From NCBI GenBank assembly GCA_019410105.1, contig DXTB01000026.1, positions 1 to 14,282 of the forward strand: a stretch of 14,282 bases of DNA, written 5' to 3'. The notes below the pieces were generated by a model, which was given only the letters and a program-made list of their open reading frames with translations, had not been told where the DNA came from and ran no database searches. Every line of letters starts with the position of its first letter. The stretch's first letter is position 1. The stretch is from Clostridiales bacterium (GTDB lineage Bacteria; Bacillota_A; Clostridia; Oscillospirales; Oscillospiraceae). Of this stretch, positions 1 to 6,392 are shown in pieces. Position numbers and translations under genes: made by a program.

Positions 1-11
1 TTATATTTTGC

Positions 12-40
12 ATTATATATAAAATTTTAAAAATTGTCAA
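12..40 (-). promoter_or_regulatory. Consensus sigma-A promoter firing leftward out of the window
   Basis: On the minus strand the -35 is TTGACA (35-40), the spacer is 17 bases, and the -10 is TATAAT (12-17). Both hexamers match the housekeeping consensus exactly. Transcription would start near position 5 and leave the window, so the gene served is not visible. Chance AT-richness could mimic the -10, but the exact -35 with ideal spacing makes a real promoter likely. Confidence 0.7.
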
Positions 41-217
41 TCGGCGGCTGGGAATTTTACAGGAGGGAGCGGCCGGCCCGGAGGCCAATGCCGGTAAAGG
101 CTGCGGAGGTACGGAGCGTTACCCGTATTGAAAAAAACACGGTTATAGAGGACGGTTTAAGTCTGTCACATCTGTAACAATTCTGTAAAAAATTTTTTGA
201 ATCATGTAAAAAGGTGG

Positions 218-246
218 TTGCCCTTTTCGGAGGGATAGAGTATAAT
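218..246 (+). promoter_or_regulatory. Promoter of the BMP lipoprotein gene
   Basis: TTGCCC (218-223) and TATAAT (241-246) are separated by 17 bases. The -10 is perfect and the -35 matches its first three bases. Start of transcription is expected near 253, giving a leader of about 75 bases. The weak -35 and the repeats just upstream would suit an activator-assisted promoter, which is inference. Confidence 0.7.
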
Positions 247-326
247 AAGGACACACGCTCAGGGAGGGGAGGACAAAATCGTCTGGACCAAACTGGGCTA
301 TTTTTCTGAAAGGAAGGTAGATTACA

Positions 327-1592
327 ATGAAGAAGTCCAAGAAGCTCCTTGCACTGCTCCTGTGCCTGGCGATGGTCTTCGGCCTGGCCGCCTGCGGCAA
401 CAGCAACAAGCCCGCCGACAGCCAGACCCCTGCGCCTGGCACTAACACCGAGACCCCTGCCCCCGAGACCGAGACCCCCGGCGAGACCGAGGCCGACCCC
501 GACGCCATCGAGGACAGCATGACCTCCGCCGACGGCAAGTATCAGGTGGCCTTCGTCACCGACGTAGGCCAGTTGAAGGACAAGTCCTTCAACCAGGGCA
601 CCTTTGACGGCGTAAAGCTGTATGCCGCCGCCAACGGTCTGAGCTACAAGTACTACCAGCCCGCCAACGGCAGCGAGGCCACCGACGATGACCGCTATGA
701 CGCCATGAAGGCCGCCGTCGAGGGCGGCGCTGACGTGGTGGTGTGCGCCGGCTACCTGCAGGAGGCCGCGCTGAGGAAGGCTGCCATCGAGTATCCCGAC
801 ACCCCCTTCGTCTTCATCGACGGCTACCCCATTCAGGAGCAGGCTACCGAGTATGACGCCGCCGGCAACGCGCTTCCCAATGACAGCCCCGTGCTGACCA
901 ACGTGGCCGGCGTGGCCTTCCAGGAGCAGCAGGCCGGCTACCTGGCCGGTTACGCCGCCGTCAAGGACGGCTTTACCAAGCTGGGCTTCTCCGGCGGCGG
1001 CGGCGGCACCAATCCCGCCTGCTGCCGGTTCGGTTACGGCTATGTCCAGGGCGCCAACGCTGCGGCGCTTGAGAAGGGCATCACCGTGGATATGAACTAC
1101 TCCTGGCAGTACGGCTCCAACTTCTCCGCCTCCACTGACCTGCAGACCATGATCAACGGCTGGTATGTGAATGGTACCGAGATCGTCTTCGCCTGCGGCG
1201 GCTCCATGTTCCAGTCCATCGTGGCCGCCGCCTCCGCCAATGACGGCTATGTTATCGGCGTAGACGTGGACCAGTCCGGCGAGTCCGAGTACGTCGTCAC
1301 CTCCGCCATGAAGGGCCTGGCTGACGCCGTGCAGTGGGCCGTGGCCAAGGTCTATGACGGTACATTCGACACCATCGGCGGCCAGCAGACCTCCCTGGGC
1401 GTCGCCGACAACGCCGTGCAGCTGCCCACCGGCGCGGATTCCTGGCGCTTCGAGACCTTCACCGTGGAGGAGTACGAGTCCCTGTACCAGCAGATGGTGG
1501 ACGGCACCCTGGTGGTGGACGACGACTACACTGTGATGGACAACGCCGAGACCGCTACCAACTGGAGCAACGTGAATGTGAATATCATCTGA
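327..1592 (+). CDS. BMP/PnrA-family nucleoside-binding lipoprotein (ABC transporter receptor)
   Basis: This 421-residue protein is the extracellular receptor of a BMP-type ABC importer, a family whose characterised members (PnrA/TmpC, B. subtilis NupN) bind nucleosides. It has a lipoprotein signal: basic N-terminus, hydrophobic stretch, and lipobox L20-A21-A22-C23, with C23 the lipid-anchored residue. Residues 24-68 form a Thr/Pro/Glu-rich tether. The periplasmic-binding-protein-like fold starts near 72 and carries the family motif TDVGQLKDKSFNQ (D79, F88 and N89 at the expected ligand site), the glycine-rich turn with RFGYGYVQG near 220-243, and GVDVDQS near 311-317. The adjacent pair C232-C233 is unusual. 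The start is fixed by AAGGAAGG at 310-317, nine bases before ATG. A terminator follows, then the ATPase and permease genes. The exact substrate cannot be read from sequence. Confidence 0.93.
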   Translation: MKKSKKLLALLLCLAMVFGLAACGNSNKPADSQTPAPGTNTETPAPETETPGETEADPDAIEDSMTSADGKYQVAFVTDVGQLKDKSFNQGTFDGVKLYAAANGLSYKYYQPANGSEATDDDRYDAMKAAVEGGADVVVCAGYLQEAALRKAAIEYPDTPFVFIDGYPIQEQATEYDAAGNALPNDSPVLTNVAGVAFQEQQAGYLAGYAAVKDGFTKLGFSGGGGGTNPACCRFGYGYVQGANAAALEKGITVDMNYSWQYGSNFSASTDLQTMINGWYVNGTEIVFACGGSMFQSIVAAASANDGYVIGVDVDQSGESEYVVTSAMKGLADAVQWAVAKVYDGTFDTIGGQQTSLGVADNAVQLPTGADSWRFETFTVEEYESLYQQMVDGTLVVDDDYTVMDNAETATNWSNVNVNII

Positions 1593-1610
1593 TTCACACA
1601 ATCATCTCAG

Positions 1611-1650
1611 AAAGAGGGAGAGGGCTTTGTGCCCTCTCCCTTTTCTTGTG
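1611..1650 (+). terminator. Rho-independent terminator between receptor and ATPase genes
   Basis: A perfect 10-bp stem (1616-1625 with 1631-1640), loop TTTGT, extended by A-T and G-T pairs at its base, is followed by TTTTCTT. It lies 24 bases after the receptor stop. Partial readthrough would yield more receptor than transporter core, a common arrangement for binding-protein-dependent importers. Confidence 0.88.
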
Positions 1651-1670
1651 ACAGAAAAGGGACAAATTTC

Positions 1671-1699
1671 TTGTGTTTTCCATGGGGGTATTATATAAT
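1671..1699 (+). promoter_or_regulatory. Internal promoter for the ATPase-permease genes
   Basis: TTGTGT (1671-1676) and TATAAT (1694-1699) are separated by 17 bases, directly after the terminator. Transcription would start near 1706, which rules out the GTG at 1673 as a start for the ATPase on this transcript and supports the ATG at 1727. Confidence 0.65.
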
Positions 1700-1726
1700 A
1701 AAACTATACTGTATAGAGGAGGCGGG

Positions 1727-3277
1727 ATGAGGACTATGGAAGCGGAAAACGTCATTGAAATGCTTCACATTACCAAGGAATTCCCCGGTATCATCGCCAA
1801 CGACGATATCACACTCCAACTCCGAAGAGGGGAAATCCACGCCCTCCTGGGGGAGAACGGCGCAGGCAAATCCACCCTGATGAGCGTGCTGTTCGGTCTG
1901 TATCAGCCGGAGGCGGGCGAAATCAAGAAAAACGGTAAGGTGGTGAAGATCAACAATCCCAACGACGCCACCGCGTTGGGCATCGGCATGGTGCACCAGC
2001 ACTTCCAACTGGTGGATGTATTCACTGTGCTGGACAATATCATTCTGGGCGCCGAAACCACGAAGCTGGGCTTCCTGCAGAAGAAGGAGGCCCGCAAAAA
2101 GGTAGAGGCCCTGTCGGAGAAGTACGGCCTAAAGGTGGATCTGGACGCCAGGGTGGAAAACATCACCGTGGGCATGCAGCAGCGGGTGGAGATCCTCAAG
2201 ATGCTCTACCGCGACAACGAGATTCTGATCTTTGACGAGCCCACCGCCGTCCTCACCCCCCAGGAGATTGATGAGCTGATGGCCACCATGAAGGAGTTTG
2301 CCAAGGAGGGCAAGAGTATTCTCTTCATCTCCCACAAGCTCAACGAGATTATGGCCGTGGCCGACCGCGTCACAGTGCTGCGCAAGGGCAAGTACATCGG
2401 CACCGTGGATACTAAGGACACCGACAAGCAGTCCCTGTCCAACATGATGGTGGGCCGCCCGGTGCAGCTTGAGGTGGTCAAGGAGAAGGCCAGACCCGGT
2501 GAGACGGTGCTCAAGGTGGAGCACCTGACGGTCCCCTCCCATACCCAAAAGAGGGATGCGGTCCATGATGTCAGCTTCGAGGCCCGGGCGGGTGAGATTC
2601 TGTGCATCGCCGGCATCGACGGCAACGGCCAGAGCGAGCTCATCTACGGCCTGACCGGCCTGGAGAAGTGCAGCGGCGGCACGGTGACCCTTTGCGGCCG
2701 TGATATCAGCCACGCCTCCATCCACCACCGGAGCGCGGACATGAGCCACATCCCGGAGGACCGCCATAAGCACGGACTGGTGCTGGACTTTACCCTGGAA
2801 CAAAACATGGTGCTCCAGCGCTTCCGGGAGCCACGGTTCCAGCACATGGGCTTTGTCAAGCAGGGCGAGGTGCGCGCCTACGCGGAAAAGCTGATCGAGC
2901 AGTACGACGTGCGCTCCGGACAGGGGCCGGTGACCATTGCCCGCTCCATGTCCGGCGGCAACCAGCAGAAGGCCATCATTGCCCGCGAGGTCGACCGGGA
3001 GAAGCCGCTGATTGTGGCGGTGCAGCCCACCCGCGGCCTGGACGTGGGCGCCATTGAGTACATCCACAGCCAGTTGGTGGCCGAGCGGGACAAGGGCAAG
3101 GCGGTGCTGCTGGTCTCTCTGGAGCTGGACGAGGTCATGAGCCTGTCCGACCGCATCCTCGTGATGTATGAGGGCGAGATCGTGGGCGAGCTGGACCCCG
3201 CCGCCACCGACGTCCAGGAGCTGGGTCTCTATATGGCCGGCGCAAAACGAATGAAAAAGGAGGGCGAGGGGGCGTGA
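1727..3277 (+). CDS. BMP-type ABC transporter, double ATP-binding protein (NupO/YufO-like)
   Basis: A 516-residue cytoplasmic ATPase with two fused nucleotide-binding domains, as in RbsA/NupO-type importers. Domain 1 (about 8-240) is complete: Walker A G42-T50 (GENGAGKST), a Q-loop around VHQHFQ, Walker B with D170-E171, and switch His H203; its signature is the variant VGMQQR. Domain 2 (about 260-510) has a canonical signature (SGGNQQ, S409-Q413) but Walker A reads GIDGNGQSE with Q302 in place of the lysine, and V432-Q433 replace the Walker B Asp-Glu. One competent and one degenerate site is normal in this family. The ATG at 1727 has AGAGGAGG at 1715-1722, four bases away. The alternative ATG at 1736 is 13 bases away and cannot be excluded. 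An upstream GTG extension to 1673 overlaps the promoter and is rejected. The stop overlaps the next gene. Confidence 0.93.
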   Translation: MRTMEAENVIEMLHITKEFPGIIANDDITLQLRRGEIHALLGENGAGKSTLMSVLFGLYQPEAGEIKKNGKVVKINNPNDATALGIGMVHQHFQLVDVFTVLDNIILGAETTKLGFLQKKEARKKVEALSEKYGLKVDLDARVENITVGMQQRVEILKMLYRDNEILIFDEPTAVLTPQEIDELMATMKEFAKEGKSILFISHKLNEIMAVADRVTVLRKGKYIGTVDTKDTDKQSLSNMMVGRPVQLEVVKEKARPGETVLKVEHLTVPSHTQKRDAVHDVSFEARAGEILCIAGIDGNGQSELIYGLTGLEKCSGGTVTLCGRDISHASIHHRSADMSHIPEDRHKHGLVLDFTLEQNMVLQRFREPRFQHMGFVKQGEVRAYAEKLIEQYDVRSGQGPVTIARSMSGGNQQKAIIAREVDREKPLIVAVQPTRGLDVGAIEYIHSQLVAERDKGKAVLLVSLELDEVMSLSDRILVMYEGEIVGELDPAATDVQELGLYMAGAKRMKKEGEGA

Positions 3278-4542
3278 AGCAGAAGCTTTCCAACCTGTGG
3301 GGCAAAGACGGCACCAAGTCTGTACTGGCCTCACTGATCTCCATCCTCATCGGCATGGTGGTGGGTGCGCTGATTATCATCATCGTGGGCGCCGCCAACC
3401 CGTCCCTGGGGCTGAACAGCGCGTGGGAGGGCATCCGCCTGGTGTTCGGCGGCCTGTTCAGCACCGGACGCGACGCGGCGGGCACGCTGACCTTCGGCTT
3501 TAACTCCACGAACTTGGGCAACATGCTCTTCCGGGCCACCCCGCTGATCCTTACCGGCCTGTCGGTGGCTGTGGCCTTCAAGACCGGCCTGTTCAACATC
3601 GGCGCGCCGGGCCAGTACCTGATGGGCACCGCCGCCACCCTGATTCTGGCACTCACCATCCCCACTGAAACGGTTCCAGCTCCCCTGGTGTGGCTCATTG
3701 CCTTCCTGGGCGGCATGCTGGCCGGCGCCCTGTGGGGCTGTATCCCCGGACTGGTGAAGGCCTTTCTCAACATCAATGAGGTGCTGGCCTGCATCATGAC
3801 CAACTGGATCGCCGCCAACCTGGTGACCTGGCTGTTCGACAAGGGCAGCCTGTTTGAGAGCCTCCAGAATCACGTGGAGAACACCAAGACTGCCTATATC
3901 TACAAGACCAGTTTCAATGGTGTGGAGACCGCCAAGCTGGGTCTGGACAAACTGTTCCCCAACTCTCAGGTCAATGGCGGCATCCTGATTGCCATCGGTA
4001 TCGCAATTCTGATCTATATCCTTATGAACAAGACCACCCTGGGCTACGAGCTCAAGGCCTGCGGCGCCAACCGCCACGCGGCCCGGTACGCCGGCATTGC
4101 CGACAAGCGGAACATCGTCCTGTCCATGGCCATCGCCGGGGCCCTGTCCGGCGCGGCCGCCTCCCTGTACTACCTGTCGGGCAACACGGAGTTTTTCTGG
4201 TCTACCTACCAGACCCTTCCCGCCACCGGCTTCAATGGCATTCCCGTGGCCCTGCTGGCCGTCAGCAATCCCATCGGTGTGATCTTTACCGGATGCTTCA
4301 TGTCCATGCTGGATATTGTGGGTCTGCAGCTTACCAACCTGACGGCCTACAATGAGTATATCACCGATGTCATCATCGCCATCATCGTCTACCTCAGCGC
4401 TTTCTCCCTGGTCATCAAGATGTTCATCAGCGGCCAGCGGAAGCGCCGGAGCAAGGCTGCCCTGCCCGCGGCAGAGGCGGCGGCCAAACCGCCGGAGGGC
4501 GGAGGTGGCGCAGAAGTGGAGAAAGGAGGCGAGTCGGCATGA
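3274..4542 (+). CDS. BMP-type ABC transporter permease 1 (NupP/YufP-like)
   Basis: A 422-residue polytopic inner-membrane protein of the BPD_transp_2 type and one half of the transport channel. A membrane segment near 19-45 (ILIGMVVGALIIIIVGAAN) is followed by more hydrophobic spans. The family motif LFNIGAPGQYLMG begins at about residue 106, followed by the cytoplasmic coupling region NINEVLACIMTNW. The C-terminus (from about 385) is a charged, Ala/Gly/Glu-rich tail after KRRSK. The start is GTG in a GTGA overlap with the ATPase stop, with a purine-rich GGAGGGCGAGGGG just upstream, so translation is probably coupled. The ATG of the next permease overlaps this gene's stop in the same way. Heterodimer formation with the second permease is expected from the family. 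Confidence 0.92.
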   Translation: MKQKLSNLWGKDGTKSVLASLISILIGMVVGALIIIIVGAANPSLGLNSAWEGIRLVFGGLFSTGRDAAGTLTFGFNSTNLGNMLFRATPLILTGLSVAVAFKTGLFNIGAPGQYLMGTAATLILALTIPTETVPAPLVWLIAFLGGMLAGALWGCIPGLVKAFLNINEVLACIMTNWIAANLVTWLFDKGSLFESLQNHVENTKTAYIYKTSFNGVETAKLGLDKLFPNSQVNGGILIAIGIAILIYILMNKTTLGYELKACGANRHAARYAGIADKRNIVLSMAIAGALSGAAASLYYLSGNTEFFWSTYQTLPATGFNGIPVALLAVSNPIGVIFTGCFMSMLDIVGLQLTNLTAYNEYITDVIIAIIVYLSAFSLVIKMFISGQRKRRSKAALPAAEAAAKPPEGGGGAEVEKGGESA

Positions 4543-5570
4543 CGTTCCTCATTCAGCAGACCCTGATCTATGCCGTCCCGCTGATGATCGTGGCGCTGGC
4601 CGGCGTGTTTGCTGAGCGCAGCGGCATTATCAACCTGGCCCTGGAAGGCATTATGATCTTCGGCGCGTTCGCGGGTGTCCTCTTTGTCAACGTGACCCAG
4701 AAGGCGGGTATCTTTTCCGAGGCCAAGGCGGCTGGGGACTGGGTGGCGCTCCAGGGCTTCATGCTGCTGGCCATGCTGGTGGCGGCCATCCTGGGCGCAG
4801 TGTTCTCCCTGCTGCTCTCCTTTGCCTCGGTCAACCTGAAGGCGGATCAGACCATCGGCGGTACCGCACTGAACCTGATGGCCCCCGCCCTGGTGCTGTT
4901 CTTCATCCGCATCATCGCCAACCAGAACACCCTGCAGATGGCGGAGGGCGACGCGGCAAGCTGGTTCATGCTCAAAAAGAGCTTCTTCGGCTACGGCCGC
5001 AGCGACGAAATGGGCTTCTTCGGAGACACCTTCATCAACAAGGCATATCTGGCCACCTACATCTGTATTATCCTGTTTGTGGTGCTGTCCATCCTGCTCT
5101 ACAAGACCCGCTTCGGACTGCGGCTGCGCTCCTGTGGTGAGAATCCACAGGCGGCCGACTCCCTGGGCATCAACGTCTATGTGATGCGCTACGCCGGCAC
5201 CACAATCTCCGGTGCGCTGGCGGGCATGGGTGGCTTCGTCTACGCTCTCACCACCGCCAACTGCGCCTCTACCGGTGACGTGGCCGGCTTCGGCTTCCTG
5301 GCGCTGGCCGTTATGATCTTCGGCAACTGGAAACCTTTGAACATCGCCGGCGCGGCCCTGCTGTTCGGCCTGTTCAAGTGCATCGCTGCCTCCTATGCCA
5401 GCATTGACATCAACGGCGACGGCGTATTCCTGCTGGCCGAGCTCGGCATCAGCCCCCACTTCTACCGGATGCTGCCCTATATTATCACGTTGGTCGTTCT
5501 GGCCTTCACCTCCAAGAAGTCCAGGGCTCCCAAGGCGGAGGGCATCCCCTACGACAAGGGAAAGCGGTAA
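4539..5570 (+). CDS. BMP-type ABC transporter permease 2 (NupQ/YufQ-like)
   Basis: A 343-residue polytopic membrane protein, the second permease half. Diagnostic stretches are AERSGIINLALEGIMIFGAF (from residue 25), ADQTIGGTALNLMAP, and SCGENPQAADSLGINVYVMR, the cytoplasmic loop expected to contact the ATPase. Length fits the usual 300-350 residues. The start ATG overlaps the preceding stop (ATGA), with AAAGGAGG ten bases upstream inside the previous gene. It is the last gene of the operon; a strong terminator lies about 75 bases downstream. The order receptor, ATPase, permease, permease matches nupNOPQ of B. subtilis, so the complete importer is present. Confidence 0.93.
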   Translation: MTFLIQQTLIYAVPLMIVALAGVFAERSGIINLALEGIMIFGAFAGVLFVNVTQKAGIFSEAKAAGDWVALQGFMLLAMLVAAILGAVFSLLLSFASVNLKADQTIGGTALNLMAPALVLFFIRIIANQNTLQMAEGDAASWFMLKKSFFGYGRSDEMGFFGDTFINKAYLATYICIILFVVLSILLYKTRFGLRLRSCGENPQAADSLGINVYVMRYAGTTISGALAGMGGFVYALTTANCASTGDVAGFGFLALAVMIFGNWKPLNIAGAALLFGLFKCIAASYASIDINGDGVFLLAELGISPHFYRMLPYIITLVVLAFTSKKSRAPKAEGIPYDKGKR

Positions 5571-5610
5571 CGGAGTATACCTGTACTTTAGCAGATGTTC
5601 TCCACTGGAA

Positions 5611-5630
5611 GGTAGGCCATATGTCCTACC
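5611..5630. repeat. Near-perfect 20-bp inverted repeat in the convergent gap
   Basis: GGTAGG (5611-5616) and CCTACC (5625-5630) flank a central CATATG; 18 of 20 bases fit a perfect palindrome. It lies between the permease stop and the main terminator hairpin. As RNA it gives only a short stem; as DNA it resembles an operator, but no gene starts nearby. Function unknown. Confidence 0.5.
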
Positions 5631-5645
5631 CCAGGAAAGAAAAGT

Positions 5646-5680
5646 GCCCCGCCGTTCCATCGGAACGGCGGGGCTTTTTT
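5646..5680. terminator. Bidirectional terminator between convergent operons
   Basis: A perfect 13-bp GC-rich stem (5646-5658 with 5662-5674), loop of three, then six T on the + strand (5675-5680). In the minus direction the stem is followed by ACTTTTCTTT. It serves the ABC operon and, immediately after its stop codon, the Crp-like regulator gene. Confidence 0.92.
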
Positions 5681-6372
5681 CAGAGAATGCGGGAGGGCTC
5701 CACGCTTTCGGCCAGGGCCTGCAGCGCGTCGGGCTCTTCCAGACGCCAGCCCTCGGGGGTACGGCGGAGGTATCCGGCCTGGGCAAAGCGGCTCATCACC
5801 CGGGTAAGCTGCCGGTAGCTGGTGCTCAGCGTCTCGGCGGTGCGGGTCAGGGTGCCATGGAACCAGCCGTCCTCCGCCTGGGAGAGCAGATAGGCGGCCA
5901 GACGGTTTTCCAGCGGAAGCAGCAGGTCGTTGGTGGCGCGGAAGGTATTCATTACCACAATGCGGGCCAGCCGCCGGGAGGCATAGCGCAGAAACCCCAG
6001 GTCGGAGCATAGAGCCTCCCGGTACTCCGCCAGTGGGAGGGCCGCACACAGCGCGCCGTCCTCCTGGGCGCGCTGGTCGGTGGTGGCCTGGACGTTGCCC
6101 AGCACCACCTCTACGTCGCCGCCCACCAGCTCCCCCGGCTGGGCGGTGGCCACCAGCCGGGTGCGGCCGGCGGCGTTGGTCAGGCTGGTCTGGATGCCGC
6201 CCTCCAGAAGCAGGTAGAGGCTCTCCATGGGTTCCCGCAGGCGGCAGAGGTATTCTCCCTTCTCATAGTACTGAAGTGTCCAGGGATAGGCGGCGGTCCA
6301 GGGAAGGCGCTCGGGAATCCGGCAGCGGGCAAACAGGGCCGCCAGCCGCTCCGGATCTTGGAAGCGTTCCAT
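5680..6372 (-). CDS. YeiL-like Crp/Fnr-family transcriptional regulator
   Basis: A 230-residue regulator with an N-terminal cyclic-nucleotide-binding-like beta-roll (about 25-125) and a C-terminal winged helix. The helix-turn-helix spans about 176-196, with a recognition helix at S185-F196. The segment NRLAAYLL...TAETLSTSYRQLTRVMSRFAQAG closely resembles E. coli YeiL as I recall it. The phosphate-binding cassette of cAMP-binding members (GE...R-S/T-A) is not preserved: the region reads GGDVEVVLGNVQATT, so cAMP binding is unlikely. Cysteines at 17, 43, 109 and 122 are noted, but no known cluster motif is evident. The ATG at 6372 has a perfect AAGGAGGG (6379-6386). A much longer reading frame upstream overlaps the MATE gene and is rejected. 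The MATE stop lies 20 bases upstream, so the two genes are probably cotranscribed. Effector and targets are unknown. Confidence 0.85.
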   Translation of the reverse strand: MERFQDPERLAALFARCRIPERLPWTAAYPWTLQYYEKGEYLCRLREPMESLYLLLEGGIQTSLTNAAGRTRLVATAQPGELVGGDVEVVLGNVQATTDQRAQEDGALCAALPLAEYREALCSDLGFLRYASRRLARIVVMNTFRATNDLLLPLENRLAAYLLSQAEDGWFHGTLTRTAETLSTSYRQLTRVMSRFAQAGYLRRTPEGWRLEEPDALQALAESVEPSRIL

Positions 6373-6392
6373 GCGATTCCCTCCTTGTGCAG

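Larger units (their letters stand above)
1..326. other. Non-coding region between a leftward promoter and the BMP operon
   Basis: I see no supported gene here. The left 40 bases are very AT-rich and hold a leftward promoter. The middle (about 41-160) is GC-rich and shows no RNA gene or convincing reading frame. From about 160 to 246 it is AT-rich again and holds three TCTGT copies (starting at 162, 171 and 182), an A6T6 palindrome (187-198) and the rightward promoter for the lipoprotein gene. The leader after that promoter is about 75 bases long, with no riboswitch core that I could recognise. Confidence 0.7.

Noticed and set aside
241..326. Purine-type riboswitch in the leader of the BMP operon
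   Set aside because: I looked because of the likely substrate, but the conserved core loops and three-way junction pattern are not present, and the leader is short.
379..500. Repeated TPAP/TET codons in the lipoprotein tether as a DNA repeat
   Set aside because: The low-complexity Thr/Pro/Glu tether is common in lipoprotein receptors and the DNA repeat is imperfect.
57..1601. Long minus-strand frame opposite the BMP lipoprotein gene
   Set aside because: His/Gly/Val-rich shadow with no recognisable domain; the + strand encodes a clear lipoprotein with a family motif.
1673..1726. GTG-initiated N-terminal extension of the ATPase
   Set aside because: It contains the probable promoter -10 and the ribosome site for ATG 1727, and does not resemble family N-termini.
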